Of a stretch of 64,000 nt of DNA, positions 11,495 to 21,971 are shown in pieces. Both the position numbers and the translations under genes were made by a program. The notes under the pieces were generated by a model. That model was not told the origin of the DNA, ran no database searches, and saw only the letters and a program-made list of their open reading frames with translations. Location: assembly GCA_030386875.1 (NCBI GenBank), contig CM059557.1, positions 61,954,514 through 62,018,513 of the forward strand, given 5' to 3'. This DNA is from Morinoia aosen (lineage: Eukaryota > Arthropoda > Malacostraca > Amphipoda > Talitridae). How positions within the stretch are numbered: position 1 is the stretch's first letter; each line of letters opens with the position of its first letter.

Positions 11495-12060
11495 TGCAAA
11501 AAATTTAACGATGAATAAAAGAGCAAAGAAAATCACAAAAAAATATTCCAATGATAAAAAGAACGTTTCGACAAAATTTTTGGTCATTATCAACTATCTG
11601 AAAAATATAAAAACCGAGTTATAACAAAGTCAGAATACATTCATCAGTGGAATTTATGACATTAAAAAAGAGAGACAGAGACTACACTAATTGCAGAGGG
11701 AAGGCCGAATGCGTATTGTTCAAGGTAGGTTATCTTTTAAAATAAACAGGGATTCTAAAATGCGAAGGTTAATTGTACCGCATGTAGAAGAAATTATTTT
11801 AAAATCGTCTAGCCGAACTGGAAGGTCACAATTCTCTGCATGAGAGCAATCAGCAATTGGGGAGGGAAAGAGAGTAATTGTTTAGTTCGAAAACTCCTAC
11901 CGGCATGCTCTAGGAGTCGTAACGTTCTTTGGTCGGAACTTTCAACCAAATAATAAAAATTGGTCGATACGTTCTTTTTTATTATTGAAATATTTTTTAA
12001 AGAAATATGATTTCTATTAAAGTGATTTTCGTTGCTCTCTTATTCATCGTTGACTTTGCA
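11495..12060. mobile_element. Foldback insertion with hammerhead-related motif
   Basis: Inverted arms at 11495-11600 and about 11955-12060 share AACGATGAATAA(A/G)AGAGCAA, GAAAATCAC and ATTCCAATGATAAAAAGAACG. The left arm on the minus strand contains GATAATGACC...GTCGAAACGTTC. This has the same layout as the hammerhead-like motif of the 8.6-kb foldback but with two core mismatches. The centre (11600-11955) has no ORF. It lies inside the Harbinger-like element. Confidence 0.6.
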
Positions 12061-12456
12061 AAAAGCAAAACTTTTACTTACATGCAAGCAATTTTTCTCA
12101 TTTAAGAGATGCATGCTTGGGCGACAGCGTGAGGTAGACAATGTATAAAGTTGCTTTACTCGTATATTAGCGATAATTGGTACGAAACATATACCATTGT
12201 GCAAAAAGAATATTCATAAAAGTTTCAAAACCCACAAATAACTAAAATAAACATTAAATAGTCATTTTAAATGCCAATTGAAATGAGTAAGATTTTTCTA
12301 TGCAATGCTGCGGGGAATGAAACCAAAAATATGGCGCTCCTTTCTATCCATACCGCTTGCAGCTAGCACTGACCAACAACTTCGAGGCTTGAGCATGTCT
12401 GGGAGTTAGATATCACGTACGAGCTTAATTTTTCTGTGATGGACTCTCATCTGTAG

Positions 12457-12645
12457 ATGGACACAAGTGAAAAATTGCTATGCTTTATTCAGGAACGATT
12501 GGCGTTGTATGATTCAAGTGATGTGCTGTACAATGGCAGAAACTTCCAGGATATGTTATGCAAATGGGCATTACAGAGCAGAGCATTACGGTCACTAGAA
12601 TTTGTATACATAAAATTTCCCGCCACGCAGCTGATTAGCAGTTGA
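12457..12645 (+). CDS. MADF-domain protein fragment (62 residues)
   Basis: ATG at 12457. The frame reads EKLLCFIQERLALYDSSDV then LYNGRNFQDMLCKWALQS, the MADF pattern (E-x-LI-x2-V..P-LYD..D..Y..R......W). MADF is a Myb/SANT-like DNA-binding domain found in Adf-1 and in the accessory protein of PIF/Harbinger transposons. The frame stops before a complete domain, so this is an exon or a truncated copy. Its place inside the inverted-repeat-bounded element supports a transposon origin. Confidence 0.6.
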   Translation: MDTSEKLLCFIQERLALYDSSDVLYNGRNFQDMLCKWALQSRALRSLEFVYIKFPATQLISS

Positions 12646-12814
12646 GCGCTGCAAAGCGGGGCTCGAGATGTTGACTGATGCAATACGTTTTCTGGGTTCT
12701 CATGCGATACGAGTTGCTTCAGTGGGCGGTACTGATGCAACGCGTCGCATGCGATTTGATGAGCTCGGTTTTCGTGCGACGTCTCATCTATCGCATCGTC
12801 TCAGTGGGCGGGCG

Positions 12815-13762
12815 GCCTTGGGAACATATTCATATTCTTTATCTCACACCCTCAACTGTTCAACAAACTCATAGCGTGGCTAACGTGGCTAACAAAATAA
12901 TCCAGGGACCGCCATAATTGCAGCAACACGAATTTAAGGTCATTTCAACGATGTTTATATCCATACCGTGTCATTAGCCTTTGCTTCACTTTAAATATAC
13001 ATCCATCTCTTTAGATTACTGAAGAAATAATGTATTAGAACCCAATTACTCAACGGTTGTTGATAGCAGGACAATAAAAACGGTGAGAAAAGTTTGTGCT
13101 ATGCTAAGAATTTGTCTTGAAACTATTTACATAGATTTTAAATAGGTTGAATGGATATGGTAAAATACGTAATGGCTAAGGCCAGAATAAAAAACAAAAC
13201 ACCTCCTCAAAAACCCTCGAGAAAAACCAAAAAGAAATCCGAGCCCTCTCTGCGGCAGAATTAGCCACTAAAGCAGAAGCTAGTCAAACATCAGAGCATC
13301 GACGCCTGAAAGTAGACCTCAAGGTATATCATTACAAAATGCAGAAAAAGCACCAGCTCTCAAGAACTCATAAATGTATATATAAGAGTCGATAGAAGTC
13401 GACACAACGTCAGCCTCTCGGAATCTGGCATACTGCCTAATTTAGTTTTCGCGGCTGAAAAGACATTCGACGTTCATTAAACTCTAAACAATCAGAATGA
13501 GTTAAAGATAAATCAGTGAAGGGCAGAATACTGAAACGACACAAGAGTCCACTGTCTCTGATGGTCTGCGCTGCCATCACTGCCACTCGGGGGTCTCCTC
13601 TCGTTTTTGTTCGTTCAGGAGTCCAACTTAACAGCCAGTGTTATATTTCGGACACATTGAAGCAGAACTTTTCCTTGGGCACGTGAATTTTTCGGTGGGG
13701 CACCTTGGACTCATCAGCAAGAGTCTGTTCCACCAAATGGCTCCATAATGACTCAATGCCTA
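12815..13762. other. Intergenic; no gene seen
   Basis: AT-rich with short GC-richer patches (13560-13720). No recognisable ORF or element end. Confidence 0.4.
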
Positions 13763-13770
13763 GATTCAAG

Positions 13771-14932
13771 CGTGGAGGGAATATATATGGAGGGAGCATG
13801 GCCGTCTCTGAAGAGAACCAGATTTTGAGTTTTCTCGTACGGCTTTAGCAACCAATAGCGTTCTCCCCAGTGTGACGACAGCACGGAAGGCATGGAGCTA
13901 GAATTACTAGAAAGTATAAACGCTTTCAATCGGATTCAAATTGGTTGCAAAAGTTGAGAGCCTGGGGCATACCCAAGGCCCCACACGTGAGCCAACCACA
14001 GACGCTTGGCTGAAGTTTGCTCCTCCCACCTCCTCTACAACTCTGTCTCCTATTTTACAAAGCAAGATTAGTACCCCGCAACAACTCAACGAGTGAGCTG
14101 TCCGTGCAAGTCGTTCTGTAATTTTTTATATTCATGGGCCTATAATCTTTAGCGTTTTCAACTCTTAATTAATGTGTCTTTGCTATTAATTTTGTTATTA
14201 TTAAGAGTCCTCAAGTGAGGAAACTTTCTTTCGGAATCTAAGAATCCCAAATTAATGATTAACAATTGTGCAATTAACTCAACAGCTAGAAGAGCAATCA
14301 GCGAGCGTGTGCGCACTCCATCGTAGTTAGTAGGTTACTGACTTCCGTGCTGACGTCACACTAGCGAGAATGCTATTGGTTACTACAGACGTAAGAGAAA
14401 ACTCAAAATCTGGTTCTCTTCACAGACCACTATGCTCCCTCCATATATACTCCCTCCACGACGGAAGTTAGTTACCTACTGACTAAGATGGGGTGCGCAC
14501 ATGCTCGCTGAATGCTCTTCTAGCTGATGAGATTATCGCAAAATCGTTAATCATTAATTTGGGATTCCGAAAGATAATAAATTATGTTTCTTCACTTGAG
14601 GAAACCTAATTAATAATATCAAAATTACTAGCATGGATGCATTAAGAGTTGAAAACCATAAATTTTACAGGCCCTTGAATAAAACAAATTACAGAGCGAC
14701 CTGCTCGCACACCTTCCCCTTTGACTTGTGGTGGGTTACTAATCATGCTTTGGAAAATGGGAGGTGCAGTTGTAGAGGAGGTGGGAGGAGCCAACTTCTG
14801 CCAAGCATCTGTGGTTGGCTCAAAGGTGGTGACGTGTCGGGCCTTGCCAATGCCCGAGTCTCTCAACTTTTGCAGCTAATTTGAATCTGATCGAAGTCGG
14901 CTATGCTCCCTCCAGTATATTCTAGCATCATG
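13771..14932. mobile_element. Composite non-autonomous DNA element flanked by 8-bp duplication
   Basis: The direct repeat GATTCAAG occurs at 13763-13770 and 14933-14940. The left terminus is TGGAGGGAATATATATGGAG and the right ends with the complement-like ACTGGAGGGAGCAT motif read inward. Internally 13771-14460 and 14437-14932 are inverted copies of one family: both have the CTCCCTCCATATATAC motif, a CTCAAGTGAGGAAAC block and a CAACCACAGACGCTTGGC block. Thus two copies sit head to head inside one duplication. The 8-bp duplication fits hAT-type integration. A third family member is at 32335-33180. No ORF. Confidence 0.7.
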
Positions 14933-14940
14933 GATTCAAG

Positions 14941-17859
14941 CACTTATTCAAGCGTTCGTCAGCAAAGAAGATTGGCCCTCGAGGAACCAGGGTTTGAACC
15001 TAGCTAGACTCATTCTTGTTGGTCGTCTCGGAGTGTGAGGTTGGCAAAACTCATGATTCGCCTAACAGCTTGAAGCTCAATCTGCTTTAAAACTAGGCTT
15101 TGTTTCTGCAATAAATTCTTTCGCCTCCTGTTAAGTTGTCCCCAGTAAAGTTGATCTGCCCATAAAAATAGTGGAATGCATATTAAAAACATGCTTAGGA
15201 TCTTTGTTAAAAGTCTGTTAACTTCATCTTCATTTAATAATATATCTGAATATCTTTTCGTAAAAGTAAATTTGCAGAAATTTCAGTTGCGTCTTAAAAA
15301 GTTGTATATCAAAAAGTTGATTTTAGGCCAAAATGACTACAATCCTCATTCAAGGCTCATAATTAGAAAGTTTCAATTTCAGCAATTTATTTCATGGATG
15401 TAATTTAAAACATAAATAAATTTGTAAGGCCACTCGATGTTCCCGTTAGTTTTGTTCAGTTGCTACCGTGATGCTGTGAGGATAAGCTATTTGTTCTTTT
15501 CAAAAAGCATGTATCGACTGTACGAAAACGTCGACATACCAATGTTACATTCACCGTGATAAAATTAGTATATAATAAAATAATATATTTTCATTTGATG
15601 CATCGCTGACACCATTTTCATCGTTTTTTATAGTAAATTTCAATTGCCGAGGGTTCTGTAGTAAATTTGATAGTTCAAAATCAATATATTTGCGTACTGA
15701 ACAGAACTTAGTATTGAAAGTGGTGCATAGGTTTCCGTATAAGGAGAAATGTTATGCTTCACGTAGTTGAAGAATTTAAAATACTTTTGAAAACGTACTT
15801 ATGCATCGATTCCATAATTTTAAAAACTCTCTTTCTTCGGCAGCATTTGAAAACATAAGTTGTGCCACCGCAAGACGAGGTGCTGACAAAATCCTTGCCC
15901 TCAGGGCCGAATTTCTTGCCATCCTATTCTATTAGTAACTTGGGTCTCTTCAGTAGACTTTCATAGAGAAACTTGGGACGCGGGAAAAGATTTGGCGATC
16001 ATATAGTGTGGCAATTTTATTCTCATCGAGTGAGTTTTTTGAAGGCCAAAAAAGTCGGAGTCCTTAGATCCGTATTCCAAAGTTGAACCTCAATATGTTC
16101 ACACAAGAAGTGCGTCGTAAAATACGCTGTGATACTTAATGAACTTTATATTATCTTGTTACTAAAAGGGAAAAAAATTGTAGCTTGATCATGAGTACAT
16201 ATTTAAAATGCTTCATAATTGATCATAATTAAGGCCCATCGTAGGCAGTAACGCTAATGTTGTGTGTTCATTATACTGGTTTCTATTGTATATTTCTTAT
16301 GAAGATTTCCGTTCTAAGTTTCACGTATTTGCCCTACTGTTGCTAATGTTTTCGGCTTTGCCCAGTTTTTCCATTCTCTGTCTTTTCGGAATGTTCCGTG
16401 TGATTGGAACAAACTATACCGTGTATTACCTGTAGATAATTACAAGAGCAATGAAGATTACTAAAACTCCATAAGTAAGTTTTCCTGCTTATGTTTTTAA
16501 TTTTATGTGAACAATAGATTAACTTCAGCCAGAACCCGGTTGATAAAGAAAAATTATGGACCTGACAATTATATTGGTTCGCTCTGTTTGAAAACGTTTG
16601 TTTTTATAGACTTTAGACATGAGTGTGGGTTCATCACCATCATCATTTTAAACGAAAATTGCGATTATATTAACAACCGTTTTCTGATTAAAAATTTATT
16701 GCAAAAGCTTTTCAAATCTAAAGTTATGAGCTAATACATAATCATTTGGTCGAATGGGAGTAAATATCAGAGAAATAACTAATTATTTCGGCAATTCGTT
16801 TGAAAATTTTTGGCTGGATTACTTTGTTGAAAATTAGTGATTTAGTAAACATGCGCATGCTCACTGGTTGTATAAATCGTTGAAAAAACCTTCATTAAGA
16901 TACTACGAAATGTATTCTGATTTTTTGTAAATTAATTTCTTTGGCTGGGTAACCAACAATATTTTTTATGCAGAATAAGTACCGATTCAAAAACATTTCT
17001 TAATCTCTGTGTGAGTGAGAAAAATTGTACTGTGAAGTGAGGAAATCAGATACATGTATTCGAAAGTGAAACAATCAACTAATGTTTAAAATGGAAGAGT
17101 TTTTTAATGCTTCAGAATTCAAATTTAAAATGAATATAGATTCATTTTGAGTCTTGAAGATAACTGTACCTACATAAACAGGAATATTATTTCACTAACA
17201 CTTTATTCTAAACGGTTCGATTATGCAAAAACTATTACTGAAACGAATAGGTAAGCTTGGAATTTGCGCATTCTTCTGGAAATCACGAAACATTTCAAAA
17301 CATCTGAAAGGCAAGCTGCACTCAATACAATCGATGTTTTAAATGAACAGTTTCAACAGAAATATCGGAATTCTTCGATACTTTCTCAAACATGACGTGA
17401 AAATATTGCAATTTGAAGTCATGAAACATAAATATTAAAATTTGGAACGTCAATTTTCACACCCATTTTGATAAGATTGTAGAGATTTGGCTGCCCCCAA
17501 AAATGTAATTTCATGGAAATCTGTACAGCTTATTTCAATGTAGTTCCGGTAGTGGAACTAGATTTTGTTGACTGATAATTCAAGGCAAGTAAATGTGTGT
17601 TGAGAACTAACTCGAACAAGACGATGGCATTGATCCTAGAGAACAGAGAACGATACACCACCAATGGCATTCGAAATTTTGATACTGTGTATGGCCTTGA
17701 ATTAATATTCGCCCTATAAATTTGTTCTAGTTTACTGTCATGCTTTAAAGAATCAAAATTTTACATAAGACGTGAGATTAATGTAATGCATGCTTGGTTA
17801 ACATAATGTTCGCTTTGATAACATAATGTACGCTTTCTAACATTTTTCAGTGTCAGTAA
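14941..17859. other. AT-rich region without recognisable genes
   Basis: Several short frames exist but none has recognisable content. The best candidate, a minus frame at about 15010-15190, is too short to assign. No repeat structure was noted. Confidence 0.4.
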
Positions 17860-17872
17860 TACAATACCTCTA
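17860..17872. repeat. Left 13-bp target-site duplication of the Penelope complex
   Basis: TACAATACCTCTA, repeated exactly at 21959-21971 and flanking the inverted plus full-length Penelope-like copies. Confidence 0.75.
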
Positions 17873-19105
17873 TCACTAATGGGCACACTCTTTGGATATC
17901 GAATCTTTAAAAGAAATAAAACCACAAACGATGAAATAAAATTCATATTGATGGGCATTCAGACTAGCGCGCATAGTTTCGAATATTACAATTCATTTTC
18001 AATAAATGCCTGAAACAAAATAAGACAGCACATTAAAAAAGACTTACAATTTTGCATATTAATAATGAAATTGAAATTACATATTATGATTTCAGAGAAT
18101 GTTCAATGGATATGCAGATTGGTCAAAATTCAAATTAAATTGCAGTTTTCTTATATAAATGGATTCTAAAATTCTGATATCTATTTCATTACAAGTATCT
18201 ATAATTTTGAAATCAACACTGGAAAAACTATGGTTGGTCTGCTCACAATGGGTCCTGGCGGCAGACTGAGGTAGAGTTTGAAGTGGATTATTTGTTCTGA
18301 AAGAACGGCCTAAATGTTGCCAGAAACGAATTTCGACTGCTTTCGCGTACTCCCAATATAGGAACTCTTGCAAGTTCCGCACGTATATTGATAAATGACA
18401 TTCGCGAGAACAGCCGAAGGCAGTCGATCTTTATATTGAAAAAAATTTTGAATATTGATTGAATTTTTGAAGCTGAAGCGAATACTTCTGCATATCGTGT
18501 GAACACTCGCCAATGAAAGGTAAAGACACATAAAGTTTTTTCTTCGCAACAGTAGGTAGATCGGGATTATTAGACGTAAATTTAGTGCACAGAAAATTCT
18601 TCACGATATTCTCGAATAAATGGATGGGATAACAGTCGTCTGAAAAGAATTTACGGAGAAAGTCAAATTCTATGGCCATTAAATTATAATTGGATGATAA
18701 ATGATAACCTCTGTAAATAAGGGTACGAATTGCATTCAGTTTGTAAATAAAAGAGGAGAAACAATGAAAATTCATACCAAGTCCAGTGAACGTAGGTTTC
18801 CTATAAACACTTAGTTGAAGTTTGCCATTATGCTTGTGAATCAACATATCAAGAAATGGTAGTTTGTTATTGGTCTCCTTTTCCATGGTGAATTGAATGT
18901 TGCTATGGCGTTGATTAATGAAATTCAAAAATTCACCCGCCTGCACCGGATCTTCGAATATTACAAAAGTTTCGTCCAAATAACGTTTGTACAAAATAGG
19001 TTTAAAGTTTACAGGACAGTCTGATAGAAATTTCTCCTCCAATCACAAAGAAATATATTTGCTAGAGTAGGTGCCAACGGATTTCCCATAGCTAAACCAT
19101 TTGCT
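17873..19105 (-). pseudogene. Inverted, 5'-truncated Penelope-like copy
   Basis: A nearly identical, inverted copy of the 3' half of the element at 19106-21958. It begins in the RT domain (equivalent of about 20758) and runs through the GIY-YIG region into the terminal repeat. Damage includes a one-base deletion near 19040 that shifts frame, a 4-bp deletion near 19090, another frame break near 18380-18440, and YLDE in place of the RT catalytic YLDD. Its terminal repeat is about 45 bp longer than that at 21958. Inverted truncated partners are usual for Penelope insertions. Confidence 0.85.
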
Positions 19106-19383
19106 AAACTGCAACCTAATTTGAATTTTGACCAATCTGCATATCCATTGAACATTCTCTGAAATCATAATATGTAATTTCTATTTCATTAGTAATATGC
19201 AAAATTGTAAGTCTTTTTTAATATGCTGTCTTATTTTGTTTCAGGCATTTATTGAAAATGAATTGTAATATTCGAAACTATGCGCGCTAGTCTGAGTGCC
19301 CATCAATATGAATTTTATTTCATCGTTTGTGGTTTTATTTCTTTTGAAGATTCGATATCCAAAGAGTGTGCCCATTAGTGATA
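19106..19383 (+). repeat. 5' pseudo-LTR of the Penelope-like element
   Basis: Begins with the last coding bases of the element ORF (LNFDQSAYPLNIL and stop), continues through a 38-nt intron-like segment and ends within the first codons of the ORF. It matches 21718-21958 directly and 17873-18145 inverted. Confidence 0.8.
19207..19244 (+). other. Candidate 38-nt intron in the Penelope 5' pseudo-LTR
   Basis: Donor ATT|GTAAGT and a pyrimidine-rich acceptor TTTTGTTTCAG lie 38 nt apart, upstream of the ORF start at 19308. The same segment is kept in the 3' repeat (21821-21858) and the inverted copy (18010-18047). Retention of introns is a known feature of Penelope elements. The length is unusually short, so real splicing is uncertain. 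Confidence 0.4.
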
Positions 19384-21776
19384 AGATTAGAAGTAGGTAT
19401 GGGCAAGATGGACTTCTATATTTTCGCCGATATGAACAAATTTCATCGAAGTTCCGGAAAGCTGAAGAAGACCTGCATTTTCTACAATGTTGCAAGGCGT
19501 ATAAAGTAATTCCGAAGTTCAAGTGCTTCAAGCTTTACAAGAAATGCTTACACTCCTCTGAGCATTACAAGAGGTATCAACAGCTACTACTGGACCACGA
19601 AATCAAATTAAAAAAAACTAAAATTGGCCAATTGAAAACCAAACTTGCGTCGACTGCTTCAGAACTGTCAAGAAAGGTGTCCTCGTTTGATTTTATGTGC
19701 TTGCAAGTGTTCTGTAAACGTAATGTCAGTAGGTATATCCAAAGAGTAAGACTAATACACGAAAAGAAAATCAACGAGTTAGGTGCCAGGTTAAACTTAC
19801 ATTCATGTGATCCGTCCAAAGTGATCTTTAATTTTTCTGTCCGCATTTTGACTCAACGTGAGCAATTTTTATTATCATTTGGACTTCAATTCAATTTACC
19901 AGTGACTAAGTTGCACTTTGAACGTTATTTTCTATCCTTTGAAATGTTTATCAACAATCTTAAACCACAAAACCTAATTCCGACCATTAATTTTAATACA
20001 GTGATCGACATCATCAAAAAAAAGGCGTGTGAAAGCTACTATGGTTTTAAATCGGCAGGAATTTTTTCTCCTATTTTTACAGTTGACGATATCCAAATAC
20101 TCAAAAAATTAGGCAAGGAAACTAATCTAGTTGTTTGTAAACCTGATAAGGGCAATGGTGTGGTGTTAATGAATAGAGAGGACTATGAGGATAAAATGAA
20201 CGCAATATTATCTGATCCAACGAAATTTTCAAGATTGAACGATGCTGATCCTCTTATAACAACTGTTAGAATTGAAGACAAAATCAATAGGTTCTTGCTA
20301 AAGTTGAAGAATATGAACATTATTTCCAATGAAACTTATCACTCTGTTTACGCCACAGGCTCTGCTCCTGGTATATTGTATGGGATAGCTAAAGTTCATA
20401 AAAATGGTATACCCTTACGCCCAATTTTGGCAGCATTTAAAACGCCCATATTCAAATTATCAAAATTTCTTATACCTCTTCTCGATAAATTCTCCCTTAA
20501 TGAATACTCAATAAAGAATTCTTATGAATGCTTTAACTCAGTTAATGGTCTCAAAGTTAAACCTAACAATACTCTTGTCAGTTTTGATGTTACTTCCCTT
20601 TATACCAATGTACCTGTAATAGAAACCTTAGACATGTTATGTAGGAAAATCTTTTGGGTTAATGAGTCCTTTCACGGTTTGGACAGAAATAAATTGCTTG
20701 AACTTTCAAAATTAGCTGTTGTCGACACTATCTTTCTATTCAATAATGTGATGCATAAGCAAATGGATGGTTTAGCTATGGGAAATTCGTTGGCACCTAC
20801 TCTAGCAAATATATTTCTTTGTGATTTGGAGGAGAAATTTCTATCAGACTGTTCTGTAAACTTTAAGCCTATTTTGTACAAACGTTATTTGGACGATACT
20901 TTTGTAATATTCGAAGATCCGGTGCAGGCGGGTGAATTTTTGAATTTCATTAATCAACGCCATAGCAACATTCAATTCACCATGGAAAAGGAGACCAATA
21001 ACAAACTACCATTTCTTGATATGTTGATTCACAAGCATAATGGCAACCTTCAACTAAGTGTTTATAGGAAACCTACGTTCACTGGACTTGGTATGAATTT
21101 TCATTGTTTCTCCTCTTTTATTTACAAACTGAATGCAATTCGTACCCTTATTTACAGAGGTTATCATTTATCATCCAATTATAATTTAATGGCCATGAAA
21201 TTTGTCTTTCTCCGTAAATTTTTTTCAGACGACTGTTATCCCATCCATTTATTCGAGAATATCGTGAAGAATTTTCTGTGCACTAAATTTACGTCTAATA
21301 ATCCCGATCTACCTACTGTTGCGAAGAAAAAACTTTATGTGTCTTTACCTTTCATTGGCGAGTGTTCACACGATATGCAGAAGTATTCGCTTCAGCTTCA
21401 AAAATTCATTCAAAATTCAAAATTTTTTCAATATAAAGATCGACTGCCTTCGGCTGTTCTCGCGAATGTCATTTATCAATATACGTGCGGAACTTGCAAG
21501 AGTTCCTATATTGGGAGTACGCGAAAGCAGTCGAAAATTCGTTTCTGGCAACATTTAGGCCGTTCTTTCAGAACAAATAATCCACTTCAAACTCCACCTC
21601 AGTCTGCCCCCAGGACCCATTGTGAGCAGACCAACCATAGTTTCTCCAGTGCTGATTTCAAAATTATAGATACTTGTAATGAAATAGGTATCAGAATTTT
21701 AGAATCCATTTATATAAGAAAAGTGCAATTTAATTTGAATTTTGACCAATCTGCATATCCATTGAACATTCTCTGA
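19308..21776 (+). CDS. Penelope-like reverse transcriptase with GIY-YIG endonuclease
   Basis: Intact ORF of 822 codons from the ATG at 19308; an upstream in-frame GTG at 19296 is unlikely to be used. The N-terminal third is basic and linker-like. The RT core includes VCKPDKGNGVV, KVHKNGIPLRPI, SFDVTSLYTNVP, MDGLAMGNSLAPTLAN and the catalytic KRYLDDTFVIF. The C-terminal GIY-YIG domain has IYQYTCGTCKSSYIGSTRKQ followed by RFWQHLGRSF. This domain order is specific to Penelope-like elements. The protein copies element RNA at nicked or free DNA ends. All RT and endonuclease signatures are present and the frame is open, so it may be active. Confidence 0.93.
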   Translation: MNFISSFVVLFLLKIRYPKSVPISDKIRSRYGQDGLLYFRRYEQISSKFRKAEEDLHFLQCCKAYKVIPKFKCFKLYKKCLHSSEHYKRYQQLLLDHEIKLKKTKIGQLKTKLASTASELSRKVSSFDFMCLQVFCKRNVSRYIQRVRLIHEKKINELGARLNLHSCDPSKVIFNFSVRILTQREQFLLSFGLQFNLPVTKLHFERYFLSFEMFINNLKPQNLIPTINFNTVIDIIKKKACESYYGFKSAGIFSPIFTVDDIQILKKLGKETNLVVCKPDKGNGVVLMNREDYEDKMNAILSDPTKFSRLNDADPLITTVRIEDKINRFLLKLKNMNIISNETYHSVYATGSAPGILYGIAKVHKNGIPLRPILAAFKTPIFKLSKFLIPLLDKFSLNEYSIKNSYECFNSVNGLKVKPNNTLVSFDVTSLYTNVPVIETLDMLCRKIFWVNESFHGLDRNKLLELSKLAVVDTIFLFNNVMHKQMDGLAMGNSLAPTLANIFLCDLEEKFLSDCSVNFKPILYKRYLDDTFVIFEDPVQAGEFLNFINQRHSNIQFTMEKETNNKLPFLDMLIHKHNGNLQLSVYRKPTFTGLGMNFHCFSSFIYKLNAIRTLIYRGYHLSSNYNLMAMKFVFLRKFFSDDCYPIHLFENIVKNFLCTKFTSNNPDLPTVAKKKLYVSLPFIGECSHDMQKYSLQLQKFIQNSKFFQYKDRLPSAVLANVIYQYTCGTCKSSYIGSTRKQSKIRFWQHLGRSFRTNNPLQTPPQSAPRTHCEQTNHSFSSADFKIIDTCNEIGIRILESIYIRKVQFNLNFDQSAYPLNIL

Positions 21777-21958
21777 AATCATAATATGTAATTTCTATTT
21801 CATTAGTAATATGCAAAATTGTAAGTCTTTTTTAATGTGCTGTCTTATTTTGTTTCAGTCATTTATTGAAAATGAATTGTAATATTCGAAACTATGCGCG
21901 CTAGTCTGAATGCCCATCAATATGAATTTTATTTCATCGTTTGTGGTTTTATTTCTTT
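21718..21958 (+). repeat. 3' pseudo-LTR of the Penelope-like element
   Basis: Direct repeat of 19106-19350, ending at TTTATTTCTTTTA next to the duplication. It is about 45 bp shorter at its outer end than the inverted copy's repeat. Confidence 0.8.
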
Positions 21959-21971
21959 TACAATACCTCTA
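21959..21971. repeat. Right 13-bp target-site duplication of the Penelope complex
   Basis: TACAATACCTCTA, identical to 17860-17872. Confidence 0.75.

Larger units (their letters stand above)
11209..12814. mobile_element. Harbinger-like element bounded by CGCCCGCCCACTGA inverted repeats
   Basis: The left end reads CGCCCGCCCACTGACGCGAT. The right end is its complement, ending TCGTCTCAGTGGGCGGGCG. A second inverted pair of related sequence lies inside (about 11308-11335 and 12710-12735, CCCACTxxxGCGATGCGA). The interior holds a MADF-domain ORF and a nested foldback at 11495-12060. MADF-type accessory proteins are typical of PIF/Harbinger elements, hence the class. No DDE transposase is seen, so this is non-autonomous or internally deleted. 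I could not define a clear target duplication. Confidence 0.6.
19106..21958 (+). mobile_element. Full-length Penelope-like retroelement
   Basis: A single long ORF lies between direct pseudo-LTRs (about 19106-19383 and 21718-21958). With the inverted partner it forms one insertion between 13-bp duplications. The repeats overlap both the end and the beginning of the coding region, as is usual in this group. The three terminal repeats are nearly identical by eye, which suggests a young insertion. Confidence 0.88.

Noticed and set aside
12489-12740. Minus-strand ORF over the MADF fragment
   Set aside because: Antisense to the frame with the recognisable MADF pattern.
14633-14884. Overlapping ORFs on both strands in the composite element
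   Set aside because: The related copy at 32335-33180 does not preserve the frames, so they are not coding.
14984-15006. GGTTTGAACC near 14990 as a tRNA T-loop
   Set aside because: No cloverleaf could be drawn around it; probably chance.
15010-15192. Minus frame resembling a LINE RT tail (YWGQLNRRRK)
   Set aside because: Only a few residues fit; not enough to call a LINE fragment.
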